64,000 nt of DNA, taken from Fimbriimonas ginsengisoli Gsoil 348. Its GTDB lineage: Bacteria; Armatimonadota; Fimbriimonadia; Fimbriimonadales; Fimbriimonadaceae. The notes below the pieces were generated by a model that saw nothing but the letters and a program-made list of their open reading frames with translations, searched no databases and was not told the origin of the DNA. The position numbers and the translations under genes were made by a program. Of the stretch, positions 18,006 to 26,935 are shown one piece after another. The stretch lies in assembly GCA_945881865.1 (NCBI GenBank), contig CAMCVK010000002.1:360552-424551 (forward strand), read 5' to 3'. The first letter of the stretch is position 1. The number at the start of each line of letters is the position of its first letter.

Positions 18006-18496
18006 GCGGGTGTTGCTTCCGCGAGGGTGGCTCGAACCTCGCGGAAGTAGTCCTCAAGGGCGGTGGCTTCGCTGGGAAGCACCCGCCCATTTGCGGCGAT
18101 GATGGCATAGCCAAGCGACTCCAACGAGTCGATAGCGATGACGCCGAGATGGCAGTTCTCCCGAGCGTCGAACTCTTGCACGGCCCGAAAGTACGGCCAG
18201 TGGATCTGCTCGCTGCGGCGTTGCGCGCTTTGGGACGCGGCTTCGAGCCGTGCACCAAACGCCGGGTCCACGGCGATGAGCGCTTCCAAAACGCGGCACT
18301 CGTCGCGGTCCAGGCTGCCGTCGCTCCACGCCAGGCGGTCGAACACGTTTAGCACCGTTACGGCCAGGTCGTCTTCCTGCCCGGCAGCGCCGTAGCTCGG
18401 CGCGGTGTTTTGGTTCACGTACCTGCCGATTTCAATGGCGGTTTCTAGACTGCGGGTAGCGACGGCGAGCATTGCCGAATTCAATTGGGCGACCAT
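18002..18496 (-). CDS. TerB-like helical protein
   Basis: A 164-residue, mostly alpha-helical protein. The acidic section DRLAWSDGSLDRDECRVLEALI and the later GRVLPSEATALEDYF resemble the metal-binding DG-x(n)-E repeats of TerB/DjlA-type domains, suggesting a TerB-like fold; this is a pattern-level call only. No signal peptide or membrane segment. The start region (VAQLNSAML) has no obvious Shine-Dalgarno. Confidence 0.6.
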   Translation of the reverse strand: MVAQLNSAMLAVATRSLETAIEIGRYVNQNTAPSYGAAGQEDDLAVTVLNVFDRLAWSDGSLDRDECRVLEALIAVDPAFGARLEAASQSAQRRSEQIHWPYFRAVQEFDARENCHLGVIAIDSLESLGYAIIAANGRVLPSEATALEDYFREVRATLAEATPA

Positions 18497-18538
18497 GAAT
18501 CCTGGAAACGCTATTCGTGAATTAACTATCGCAGGGGA

Positions 18539-19501
18539 TTACTTTTTTCCGTCCCGAACCGCCACCACCATGCCAGGAAGGTCGGCAAAAAGCCCATCGA
18601 TTCCGGTTGCCAAGAACTGCCGAATCTCTTCCTCGGGGTTGTTTACTAAGTTTTTGGGCAAGAACGGATTCTCGGGCCGGAAAGTCCAAACGTGCACCTT
18701 GAGGCCAAGGCGGTGGGCGCGGGCCACCAGGCCGGTTGGTTTGCCAAGGTTGCCGTTCTCGCGCGCGATCACGAGGTCCTTCGCCACGCCAATTCCGTCC
18801 GCGTACTTTTTGATCTCCTTCAGTCCTTCGTCGGAGGTTAGTTTCGCCGCGCTGGCGTCGGCATCGATGAGCTGGACGAGCGGCCACTTCGTTTGCTTTC
18901 GCAGCGCCTTCAGGTTGTCGATTTCGAAAGACTGGATGAAGATTGGGTAGCCGCGCCGTAGTTTTTGCGCCGACAACTCCTTCAGCAACGGCTCTTCTAG
19001 CGGCAGGCCGATGCCGCGGAAATAGGTCGGGTGCTTGGTCTCGGGATACATGCCGATCGGTCGCTTGCGGCCCTTGCTTTTCTCCTTTACGAGCGCGCCA
19101 ATCTCGGCCAACGTCGGAATTTCATACAGCCCGTCGAATGCTTTGCTCGCGCTACGAATGAGCGGGAGCCGCTCCTTCGCGCGCAGAGTTTTGAGTTCGG
19201 CGAGGGTGAAATCTTCCGTAAACCAGCCGGTGATTTTGTCGCCATCGATCGTCTTGGTGGCCTTTCGGTCGGCGAACTCAGGTCGCGCCGCGACGTCGGT
19301 GGTCCCGCTGATCTCGTTTTCGTGCCGTGCGATCAGAACGCCGTCTTTGCTGATCACGAGGTCCGGCTCGATGTAGTCAGAGCCTTGATCGATGGCGCGT
19401 TCGTAGGCGGCCAGGGTGTGCTCGGGGCGCTCGGCGGAGCTGCCCCGGTGCGCGATGATGATCGGAGGCTGGGACGCAAAAAGGAGGACCGCCATAAGCA
19501 T
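18539..19501 (-). CDS. glpQ: Glycerophosphodiester phosphodiesterase, secreted
   Basis: Hydrolyses glycerophosphodiesters to glycerol-3-phosphate and an alcohol, in the GlpQ branch. A short signal peptide (MLMAVLLFASQ) precedes the hallmark IIIAHRGSSAERPEHTLAAY, with the catalytic His and metal-ligand Glu, followed by GSDYIEPDLVISKDG and HENEISGTTDV. The C-terminal barrel strands IGMYPETKHP, LKVHVWTF and GIDGLFADLPG complete the PI-PLC-like TIM barrel. At 320 residues its length is normal for periplasmic GlpQ. The export signal places it in the envelope. Confidence 0.93.
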   Translation of the reverse strand: MLMAVLLFASQPPIIIAHRGSSAERPEHTLAAYERAIDQGSDYIEPDLVISKDGVLIARHENEISGTTDVAARPEFADRKATKTIDGDKITGWFTEDFTLAELKTLRAKERLPLIRSASKAFDGLYEIPTLAEIGALVKEKSKGRKRPIGMYPETKHPTYFRGIGLPLEEPLLKELSAQKLRRGYPIFIQSFEIDNLKALRKQTKWPLVQLIDADASAAKLTSDEGLKEIKKYADGIGVAKDLVIARENGNLGKPTGLVARAHRLGLKVHVWTFRPENPFLPKNLVNNPEEEIRQFLATGIDGLFADLPGMVVAVRDGKK

Positions 19502-19523
19502 AGCGGCCCTAGTTTACGACTTC

Positions 19524-20207
19524 TTAGGCCGACTTCTTCTTGCGTCGGAGCATTAGCGCGCCGAGGCCGAGGACGGCCAGGGTTGCCGGTTCCGGAACCG
19601 GCTGGGCGTTCGTGCTGACCGAAAGGTTGTCGAAGGTCATGTAGCCGTCGTCGTTCACGCCTTCGTAGCTGCCCACAAAGAATGAGCGAAGCGAGTAGTC
19701 GCCGGGGCCGGAGTAAACGTTGGAAGCCACCAGCATGTTGTCGATGTAGTAGCTCGTCGTCTGGTTCGAAGAATCGAGCGTGATCCGGAGATTGAACTTC
19801 TCGATGCTTTCCGGGCGAACTCCGAATAGCGTCTTGTCTTGCAGGTTGAACTCGGCGTTGGCGATGTTGCCGCCCTCTTCGTTCATCAGCGTGAAGCCGA
19901 AAGTACCGTTGTGCAGTTCCGGTGCAATGTAGAGATCGGTGGTGACGGTCAGGATGTCCGAACCGGTCGGGTCCCACGTCATCGCGCGGTCGACGTAGGT
20001 CTCATTTCGAACCGCGCCAACTTTCGAGTCGCCGCTATTCAGAACTCGACCAATTGCGTCGGTTCCGCCCACGTTCCAACCGCCTTCGCTAAGCAAGCCG
20101 ATGCCATTCGTGGTCGAATAAGACTCAAAGTCATCAGCAAAAATCACGCCCGCGTGGGAAACAGCGGCAATCAACATCGAAGCAGCGAGAGCGAGAATTT
20201 TTTTCAT
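19524..20207 (-). CDS. PEP-CTERM sorting-domain protein
   Basis: A 227-residue exported surface protein of unknown ligand. A signal peptide (MKKILALAASMLIAAVSHA) is followed by a jelly-roll, LamG-like beta domain and the C-terminal sorting signal VPEPATLAVLGLGALMLRRK. The PEP-CTERM tail implies processing by an exosortase encoded elsewhere. ATG 20207 has GGAG about nine bases upstream, and that ribosome site lies in a hairpin (see 20210-20235). The mature part contains many Asn/Thr/Ser-rich strands. Confidence 0.9.
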   Translation of the reverse strand: MKKILALAASMLIAAVSHAGVIFADDFESYSTTNGIGLLSEGGWNVGGTDAIGRVLNSGDSKVGAVRNETYVDRAMTWDPTGSDILTVTTDLYIAPELHNGTFGFTLMNEEGGNIANAEFNLQDKTLFGVRPESIEKFNLRITLDSSNQTTSYYIDNMLVASNVYSGPGDYSLRSFFVGSYEGVNDDGYMTFDNLSVSTNAQPVPEPATLAVLGLGALMLRRKKKSA

Positions 20208-20209
20208 TG

Positions 20210-20235
20210 AACTTATCTCCGGAACAAGATAAGTT
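20210..20235 (-). promoter_or_regulatory. Hairpin enclosing the ribosome-binding site of the PEP-CTERM gene
   Basis: A perfect 8-bp inverted repeat (AACTTATC / GATAAGTT) with a 10-base loop lies three bases from the ATG. The Shine-Dalgarno GGAG sits in the loop and first stem base, so folding could hide or expose it. Confidence 0.5.
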
Positions 20236-20306
20236 TCACATATCGTTCCGGAGGAAGCGCGTCGCGATTATCCGGTCACGTATTTCCGGGCTTGGTAGCG
20301 TTATAG

Positions 20307-22334
20307 CTAACCGACGAGGTTGCTCAAAAAGACACCTTCTGGATTTTCGTACGCAATCGATGCAGCGGCAAAAGCCGAATTCTGCTCGGCGATGCGGGCA
20401 AGTACTTCCCGCGCGTTGAAGAGCGGAGTCGCCGGTCGCAGCCGCAGGCCGATCTCGTTCGCAACTTTCCAGGCCGGCTTGGCTTCTCCTTGAGCGGGGA
20501 GCACGGCGCGGACCACTTGCAACCGACCCTCGACGTTGGTATAGCTTCCCTCGGCTTCGGTCGGGGCGGTCATCGGCAAGACCACGCTGGCGAAGGCGGT
20601 CGTTTCCGTCTCGTGCCAGTCTTGCACCACTAAGAATTCGACGTTCTCCAGCGCGCGGATCACCCGATCCCGGTCTGCAAACTCGGCGAAAAGATCAATC
20701 CCAGCAAGCCACAGGTTTTGCACTTCGCCACGCTCGCAGGCTTCTAGAATCTGGTGCGTGTTGCGTCCCTGTTGAAGACCCAGCCGAACCGCGCCTTCTT
20801 CGTTGGCGCGCCGGGCATAAAGATTGAACTCGGCACCCGGAAGCGCCGCCAAAGCCGCCGCCGCCTGGGCTCCGCCCTCGGCGTTCAACAGTCCGCGAGT
20901 CGTGATGACCTTGGTGTTTGCCAGCGAAGCCGCTGCCTCGTTCAATGCGGCGACGCTGACCCCGGTTGCCGAAGCAATCTCGTCCGCGTTTCCGGTTCCT
21001 TCGGCCAGAGCCTGCAGGCCATTGGCCAACGCAGCTTCGGTGCCTGGTAGGTATCGAAGAACGGCGGTGGCGAATCCATCGGCGTCCGTCGTTTCCGAGT
21101 GCGCAACCACCACCTTTGTGCCGTGGTTCAGCCAGCCCTTTCGCACTCGAAGATAAACGATCGGTTCCTCGTCGGCGAGCGACGTGCCAAAAATCAGAAC
21201 CGATTCGGCCGTCTCATAGGCTTCAATCGGCGTGGAAACGGTAGTCCCGGCAACGGACAAATCTCTTTCAAATCGGAAATCGATGTCCGACGCAAGCTCC
21301 CCCTGGAACAGCGACTTAACGGCAAAGAGATCCTCGTTGGAAAGCGCGGAAGACACGAGAACCGCATTCGAAGCGTTGCGGAAGCGGCCCAGAATCTCGC
21401 TGAACGCCGCCGCCCAAGCCGAAGGTCGCAGGCTCGCGCCGTCGCGAGTGAGAACCTGAGTCAGGCGCCCGACTTCGTTGAAAACGTAATGGCCAAACTT
21501 GCCCTTGTCGCAGGTCCACTCTTCGTTGATGCCTTCGTGGGTTCTGCCGTTGATTCGCACGACCTCGTTTTGGCGGTAGTCGACGTGGATGTTGCAGCCG
21601 TTGCTGCAGAGGGTGCAGACGCCGGGACGAGTCTGAAGGTCCCACGGACGGGCACGGAATCGGTACTTGGTCGAAGTCAGCGCGCCAACCGGGCAGATCT
21701 CGATGACGTTGCCGGAGAACTTGCTCTCAAAGTCGGTCAGCTGGAACGTCGAAGGCTGCATCGCGGCGCCGCGGAAGCGGAAAGCGAGCTGCGCGTCGCC
21801 CGAAATCTCCTCGGTAAAGCGAACGCAACGGCCGCACTGAATGCAGCGCTCGAGGTCCAGCGTGACGTACTTCGACAGCGGGAACGCCTTCGCCGCGTGC
21901 CGCTTCATCTCCACGTATCGGCTGGTCGAAGGGCCGTAAAACAGCGTGTTGTTCTGCAGCGGGCACTCGCCGCCGCGGTCGCAAATGGGGCAGTCCAGCG
22001 GGTGGTTGATCAGCAGAAACTCGAGGACGCCCTTGCGGTCGCGGTGAATCTGGGCCGAGTCGGTGTAGATCACCAGCCCTTCGCTGGCCGGAAGCGAGCA
22101 GGCGGTTTGCGGCTTCGGAAACTTTCGTATCGTGCCGTCGGGCATCTTCGAGCCCATCTCGACGAGGCACATTCGGCACATGCCCACCGGCTTCAGGCGC
22201 GGGTGGTAGCAGAAGATCGGAATTTCCAGTCCAAGCCGCTTCACCGACTCGACGATCATCTCGCCTTTCGGAACTTGCAGTTCCACGTCGTTGATGGAGA
22301 TGTTCACCAATTGGGGGTTCGCGACGGCGGCCAT
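20307..22334 (-). CDS. nuoG: NADH-quinone oxidoreductase subunit G
   Basis: Iron-sulfur subunit of the complex I peripheral arm, 675 residues. The N-terminal 2Fe-2S ferredoxin domain has CYHPRLKPVGMCRMCLVE, with the remaining Cys in TACSLP. A His/Cys cluster lies near LINHPLDCPICDRGGECPLQ, and the 4Fe-4S motif is ERCIQCGRCVRF with EICPVGALTS. The molybdopterin-oxidoreductase-like domain begins at GVCTLCSNGCN. ATG 22334 is chosen because AGGAAA precedes it at good spacing; the next upstream start lacks one. It is separated by 14 kb from nuoHJKLMN in this window, and no other peripheral-arm genes flank it. Confidence 0.95.
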   Translation of the reverse strand: MAAVANPQLVNISINDVELQVPKGEMIVESVKRLGLEIPIFCYHPRLKPVGMCRMCLVEMGSKMPDGTIRKFPKPQTACSLPASEGLVIYTDSAQIHRDRKGVLEFLLINHPLDCPICDRGGECPLQNNTLFYGPSTSRYVEMKRHAAKAFPLSKYVTLDLERCIQCGRCVRFTEEISGDAQLAFRFRGAAMQPSTFQLTDFESKFSGNVIEICPVGALTSTKYRFRARPWDLQTRPGVCTLCSNGCNIHVDYRQNEVVRINGRTHEGINEEWTCDKGKFGHYVFNEVGRLTQVLTRDGASLRPSAWAAAFSEILGRFRNASNAVLVSSALSNEDLFAVKSLFQGELASDIDFRFERDLSVAGTTVSTPIEAYETAESVLIFGTSLADEEPIVYLRVRKGWLNHGTKVVVAHSETTDADGFATAVLRYLPGTEAALANGLQALAEGTGNADEIASATGVSVAALNEAAASLANTKVITTRGLLNAEGGAQAAAALAALPGAEFNLYARRANEEGAVRLGLQQGRNTHQILEACERGEVQNLWLAGIDLFAEFADRDRVIRALENVEFLVVQDWHETETTAFASVVLPMTAPTEAEGSYTNVEGRLQVVRAVLPAQGEAKPAWKVANEIGLRLRPATPLFNAREVLARIAEQNSAFAAASIAYENPEGVFLSNLVG

Positions 22335-22398
22335 GAATTTCCTAAGTCTACAGCCTTTGGCGGCCAACCTGCGGCACCGATCTGGCCCAAAACTGATT

Positions 22399-22404
22399 CA
22401 TAAT
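22399..22404 (+). promoter_or_regulatory. Candidate -10 box of a leaderless transcript
   Basis: CATAAT lies exactly seven bases before the ATG at 22412 and no Shine-Dalgarno is present, the arrangement of leaderless mRNAs. No good -35 is visible. Confidence 0.4.
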
Positions 22405-22411
22405 GGCGTAA

Positions 22412-22816
22412 ATGGGTGAAGTCCTTTCGCAAACGCAGTTCGAAGAAGCGCTCGAGCTCGCGCCGGATGAGCGCTTCGCCTACTTCCTTCGGGAATCAAA
22501 GGAGTCAGGCATCATCTGGAGCCTCGCCCAGGGCGACGGACTCGTGATTTTGGGGACGGAGGAGGACGCTTCCTACGTCTTGCTTTTCAGCCATGCCGAG
22601 TTTGCCGAGGCCTGGTTCACGGAAGAAAACCCCCTGGAAGAAGATGCCGACCTCGTCGCCATGTCGCGGGAAAACTGGGCCAACGGCATCTTGCCGGAAC
22701 TTGCTGAGGAGAAGCTCACCATGATGGTGATGCCGGGGCAAAACGACGAGGGCACGATCATCGATCCTCTGGAACTGGCGAAGTTGCTCCATGACGACGA
22801 CAAAGACGCGGCATAA
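22412..22816 (+). CDS. DUF2750 family protein
   Basis: A 134-residue small acidic protein. The section RFAYFLRESKESGIIWSLAQGDGLVIL and LLFSHAEFAEAWF fits the DUF2750 family, whose function is unknown. The remainder holds several acidic stretches (LEEDADLVAM) and IDPLELAKLLHDD at the C-terminus. It overlaps the prepilin-like gene by 26 bases, so the two are likely co-expressed. It diverges from nuoG. Confidence 0.75.
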   Translation: MGEVLSQTQFEEALELAPDERFAYFLRESKESGIIWSLAQGDGLVILGTEEDASYVLLFSHAEFAEAWFTEENPLEEDADLVAMSRENWANGILPELAEEKLTMMVMPGQNDEGTIIDPLELAKLLHDDDKDAA

Positions 22817-23393
22817 CCAGTTTCGGCGGGCCATCTCGAACGGCGAGTTGCTGATCGCCATCGCGGTCCTTTTGCTGTTCGCCGCCATCGTCATCCCTAT
22901 CTTCTTGCGCGCAAAAGATAAAACCATGCAGGACGGTGACGCCCGGAACCTGCGCCAACTGTATGCCGCCTGGTCGATGTATGAAGCCGACCAGTTTGGC
23001 GCTTTCGCTCCCGATCTCGCGGCCCTGCGCTATCGCCTTCCGGACGACGGCGCGCTCGTTTCGCAACTCGATCCTTTTCGAACCGACGGCGGTACAGGGC
23101 TGTACCCAATGGAGCCGTTCCTGCCGGACCGGGAACGAACTTCGCCGGTGCGCATCAGCTACGCGTACTTTGGAAACTTCATCCGCGCTGGGGAGCTGCC
23201 GATGATCGAGCCCCAAGCGTTCATGCGGAATCCTGCAAGCCGCGTCCTGGTTTCGCCTTGGCAGGGGGATTGCAAGCCGGCCGGCACGGAATTCAAGCTT
23301 TCGTGCCGGGGAGCCGCATTGAAGGTGCGAGCGGATGGCTCGCTCGAAACGACGTCCATCGAAAACGTCACCCCGAGCGAACTATTCCAGTAG
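22791..23393 (+). CDS. Prepilin-like protein with degenerate cleavage motif
   Basis: A 200-residue type II pseudopilin-like protein. The basic leader (MTTTKTRHNQFRRA) is followed by ISNGELLIAIAVLLLFAAIV, in which ELLIAIAVLLL matches the class III pilin helix after the conserved Glu5. The residue aligned to Gly -1 is Ala, and FTLI is replaced by ISNG, so processing by the prepilin peptidase may be poor or absent. The C-terminal domain with LRQLYAAWSMYEADQFG resembles prepilin proteins with periodic Tyr/Asn helices. It begins inside the upstream DUF2750 gene. Confidence 0.75.
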   Translation: MTTTKTRHNQFRRAISNGELLIAIAVLLLFAAIVIPIFLRAKDKTMQDGDARNLRQLYAAWSMYEADQFGAFAPDLAALRYRLPDDGALVSQLDPFRTDGGTGLYPMEPFLPDRERTSPVRISYAYFGNFIRAGELPMIEPQAFMRNPASRVLVSPWQGDCKPAGTEFKLSCRGAALKVRADGSLETTSIENVTPSELFQ

Positions 23394-23399
23394 CGAAAG

Positions 23400-24431
23400 T
23401 TAGCGCGGCGTTCGCTTTCGCCGCTTCTTTTTTGGGGTGGATTTTGCCTTCGTGACCGCCTTGACGGTCGGCTGCGGCGGCGTAATCTTGAAGACCTGCA
23501 GCGCACCGCTTTGATCTACCGCAAGGAAGAAGCGGCCGTCGGCGGTGAATGCCATCGGCGAGCCAACCCCGCTTTGCAGTGGAATATCTGCGACCTTCTT
23601 GTACGTCAGAGTGTCCCAAACCTTCACCGTAAGGTCGTTCGAGCTGGTGGCCAGCAGGCGGCCGTTCGCCGAGTACAGCGTCTTCACGACCCAGTCCTTG
23701 TGGCCCATGAGGGTGGCGATCTTCTTGTTATTCTTGGTGTCCCAAACGCTTGCGGTGCCATCTCGGCCCGCGGTGGCCATCCGCGTTCCATTCGGGTTAA
23801 AGCTCACGTCGTAGCTGCCTTCCGCCCCGGCGTACGTCAGGAAAGACTTAATCTGGCCCGTTCCGGCGTGATAGACCCGGCCGGCGTCACCCAGGATTCC
23901 GACGGCGATCGACGTGTCGCTTTTTGGGTTGAAGGCTCCGCCGTAAAAATTCGCGCCCTTACCAAGAATATTCTGCAACTCTTCAACCTCGATCGAGGCG
24001 AGGTCATAGATGTTCATCGAGTCGTCGTTACCGGTGCTGAGCAGAAGGTTGCCCGATTGACTAAAGCTGAGCTTCTGGATTCCGCGCTTGTGGGTTCGGT
24101 ACTCGCGAATTTTGACGCCGGTCGCCGGGTCTTCGATGTAGATTCGCGCCGAGTCATCGCCGACGGCGACCCGCTTGCCATCTTGGCTCCACGCGGCCGC
24201 GTAGGGGAAGTCCGGGTGCGAAGTCAGCTTTCGAACGGTCGTTCGGGTGGCCGCATCGATGATGCGAACCGACTTGTCTTCCAACGTGAGGAGCACACGC
24301 GTGCCGGTTGGCGCGGCAACCATGGCGAGCGGGCGCAACTCCGGGGCCAACTTTTCAAGCTTGAGGGTGATGGGAGGCGCACCTTGGCCACCAAGCATCG
24401 GGAGAAAAATGAGAGAGGCAAGGGCGGTCAT
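23400..24431 (-). CDS. Secreted WD40-repeat beta-propeller protein
   Basis: A 343-residue protein with an N-terminal hydrophobic signal (LASLIFLPMLGG) and repeated WD40-type blades: AAWSQDGKRVAVGDDSARIYI, KLSFSQSGNLLLSTGNDDSM, VSFNPNGTRMATAGRDGTAS, TLYSANGRLLATSSNDLTVK and AFTADGRFFLAVDQ. At least six blades can be counted. It ends in a very basic Lys/Arg tail. It is probably a protein-interaction scaffold or a surface sensor; no enzyme motif is seen. Confidence 0.85.
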   Translation of the reverse strand: MTALASLIFLPMLGGQGAPPITLKLEKLAPELRPLAMVAAPTGTRVLLTLEDKSVRIIDAATRTTVRKLTSHPDFPYAAAWSQDGKRVAVGDDSARIYIEDPATGVKIREYRTHKRGIQKLSFSQSGNLLLSTGNDDSMNIYDLASIEVEELQNILGKGANFYGGAFNPKSDTSIAVGILGDAGRVYHAGTGQIKSFLTYAGAEGSYDVSFNPNGTRMATAGRDGTASVWDTKNNKKIATLMGHKDWVVKTLYSANGRLLATSSNDLTVKVWDTLTYKKVADIPLQSGVGSPMAFTADGRFFLAVDQSGALQVFKITPPQPTVKAVTKAKSTPKKKRRKRTPR

Positions 24432-24578
24432 GTGGGTTCCGAAGCGGCTCGCCAGTGAGCCGTACCGGATTCTAACGTACCGGCCAGCGATTCAGCACGG
24501 CTTCCTTGCGGATTTCTGCGCGATTTCTGCCCGGGTTGGCTTACCGAAACCTTTCGTAAAGTGAGACAATGCGATGAG

Positions 24579-26858
24579 ATGGCAAACGGGGAGCTCGTCA
24601 GTAACTGGTCGGTGGATTACGGTGATGGGCCGACCGAGATCACGGTGCCCCATGCCTGGGGCCAAGACGTACCGGTGGAATGGGAAGGACCGGTGGTCTA
24701 CCGCACAACCGTCGTGGTTCCGGAAGGTAGTCCGAAGCTTCGGTTCCATGGCGTTAGCTACCTCGCCGTCGTCCGCATTGACGGCGTCAAAGTCGTCCAG
24801 CACGCCGGAATTTGGGACGCCTTCGACGTCTCGATGCATGAGTTTGCTGGTCAATCGGTGGAAATTTCGGTTGAGGTCACCAAAAACGGCGGCACGACGT
24901 ATCCCGTCCGCGAGGTCATGAGCGGCTTCTTGCCGTACGTATTCCATACCTTTGGCGGCATCTTCCGGCCGGTCGAGGTGGTTTCCGATGATGTGGTTCA
25001 CACCACCAAGCCGTCGCGGTTTGAAGTTCGGGGCGGGAAAATTTACGCCGACGACCGTCCGGTTCATCTTCGCGGCCTGCTGCACTGGGGCTGGTATCCG
25101 GAACTCGGCCATCCCCACCCTTCCGGCGACGCAATCCAAAAGGAGATTGACCGCACCGCGCAGCTTGGGTTCAACACGATCAAGTTCTGCCTCTGGATGC
25201 CCCCGCACGAATACCTGGAGCGGCTCGCCGCCGCCGGGATGTTTGCCTGGATCGAACTGCCGATTTGGGACCCGTTGCTCACGCCGGAATCGGAGCCGAG
25301 GTTCCTTCAAGAGTTCGAGCGCATCGTGGCGCAGTACCGCCACCACGACAATGTCATCGCTTGGACCGCCGCCTGCGAGCTCGGATCCTCCGTCTCGCTT
25401 GCGTTCCGCGAGAAGCTCACCCAAACCCTGGAGCAGCTCACCGGTTCGCCGATGGTAAAGGACAACAGCGGTGGCAGCGAGATGTACGGCGGCGACCTTC
25501 GCGAGTTCGGCACGTTCGATGACTTCCATCCGTACGCCGACGTGCCGTTCTTCCCGCCGCTTTTGGATTCCTTGCTGCCCGGAGCCCGCCCGCCGCGCCC
25601 GATTTTGCTTGGCGAAACGAACGACATCGACGTGCACCGCGACCTCGCGCGCCTTTTGGAAGCCGCGCCGTTTTGGGCGCAGGCCTCCGACGACCTGAAC
25701 GCGAAGGGCGTCCGCTGGCAATACGATCTTCCTTCGGTACTTCCGCGCACCCGGTTCGCGCTCTCGCCGGTCGAGAACCGCCACGCCCGCCTGATGGAAT
25801 CTTCCCGGCGCAAGGCGATCTTCATCCGCAAGACCGTCACCGAGGCCATCCGGGCGCGGGATGCGTTTTCGGGTTATGTTCTGACCGGCTTCCGCGATAC
25901 GCCGATCTCCTCTTCCGGGTTCTTTGACGACTTCGACGAGGTGCGATTTGAACCCGAAGAGACCGAGGCCTGGAACGGCCAGGACGTGTTGTTCCGCCTG
26001 CCAGTTCGCCGCCCGCCGTGGGTCAACGGCGGAAACCGGCCCGGGTTCCGCGATCCGTGGACCTTCTTCGTCGGCACCGTTTACGCCCGGGTTGGGTTGG
26101 CCGTCGAGCAAGGCCGAACCGTCCGCGCGCACTGGGCGATCCTTGATGGCGCCGGAAAGGAAGTTGCCACCGGAAGCGGACCGGAGACTTCCATCGCCGA
26201 TCTTTCCAGCCTTCAGGTCTGCGAAGTAAGTTGGAAATGCCCGACTCCGGGCGAGTTCTCCCTGGTGGTCGAATGCGATAACGTACGCAACGCGTGGCCG
26301 ATCTGGGTCGTCGCGAAGCCCGATTTCGAGGGTTGGTCGGTGGATGACCCAACCGGCAAGTTCGCCGACCTGCCGTTTTTCACGCATCGGGGCGGCTTTG
26401 GGCGGATCAGCACGCAGTTCCGCGAGGGCGACAAGCCATCGATCTTGTTCTTGGATGCCGAGCACACGCGTCCGGCGCCGTTTTGGCGCGAGAGCGCGTT
26501 CAAGTTCCGGAACGACCTGTTTTGGGAGCGCGTGCCGTTTGCCGAGCGGTGGGAGCGGCTGCACGCGATTGCCACCGACCGCGTACTCGACATCGATGCC
26601 CTGGTGCCGCACTTCGGGCGCGAACACGAGGTCCTCATGAACCGCGTCGACACGCGGACCTACGAGGAGTCGCCGCTGCTGGTTCGCTTCGGCCACGGCA
26701 TCGTGACGTCGCTGCGGCCGTACGGCGGCCTCGGCGTTCAGCCGATCGGCACGAGCCGGAACCCGGCCGGCGCGGCATTCCTACGCGGGCTGATGGAGAA
26801 CGTCGCCCCGGACAGTGCGCGATTCATTGAGGCGGAAAGCCCCGCCGAGGAATCCTAG
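24579..26858 (+). CDS. Glycoside hydrolase family 2-type protein
   Basis: About 759 residues with GH2 sugar-binding, Ig-like and TIM-barrel domains, of the beta-glucuronidase/galactosidase superfamily. Signatures: VVYRTTVVVPEGSPKLRFHG in the first domain, HLRGLLHWGWYPELGHPHP at the barrel start, GFNTIKFCLWMPPHEYLERL and the nucleophile region ILLGETNDID. The usual Asn-Glu acid/base pair is replaced by AACELGS, keeping the Glu. The extra C-terminal region of about 250 residues is beta-rich. Start: ATG 24579 or GTG 24561, no clear Shine-Dalgarno. Its substrate cannot be read from the sequence. No signal peptide. Confidence 0.85.
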   Translation: MANGELVSNWSVDYGDGPTEITVPHAWGQDVPVEWEGPVVYRTTVVVPEGSPKLRFHGVSYLAVVRIDGVKVVQHAGIWDAFDVSMHEFAGQSVEISVEVTKNGGTTYPVREVMSGFLPYVFHTFGGIFRPVEVVSDDVVHTTKPSRFEVRGGKIYADDRPVHLRGLLHWGWYPELGHPHPSGDAIQKEIDRTAQLGFNTIKFCLWMPPHEYLERLAAAGMFAWIELPIWDPLLTPESEPRFLQEFERIVAQYRHHDNVIAWTAACELGSSVSLAFREKLTQTLEQLTGSPMVKDNSGGSEMYGGDLREFGTFDDFHPYADVPFFPPLLDSLLPGARPPRPILLGETNDIDVHRDLARLLEAAPFWAQASDDLNAKGVRWQYDLPSVLPRTRFALSPVENRHARLMESSRRKAIFIRKTVTEAIRARDAFSGYVLTGFRDTPISSSGFFDDFDEVRFEPEETEAWNGQDVLFRLPVRRPPWVNGGNRPGFRDPWTFFVGTVYARVGLAVEQGRTVRAHWAILDGAGKEVATGSGPETSIADLSSLQVCEVSWKCPTPGEFSLVVECDNVRNAWPIWVVAKPDFEGWSVDDPTGKFADLPFFTHRGGFGRISTQFREGDKPSILFLDAEHTRPAPFWRESAFKFRNDLFWERVPFAERWERLHAIATDRVLDIDALVPHFGREHEVLMNRVDTRTYEESPLLVRFGHGIVTSLRPYGGLGVQPIGTSRNPAGAAFLRGLMENVAPDSARFIEAESPAEES

Positions 26859-26935
26859 CGGGTATCGCCCGCAAGGATACTGCGACTACGGGAGAACATC
26901 CGGGAAACCAAAGCACGAACCTAATAAACTATGCC

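Noticed and set aside
24492..26696. 734-residue minus-strand ORF opposite the second GH2 gene
   Set aside because: Antisense shadow; the plus strand carries recognisable GH2 domains.
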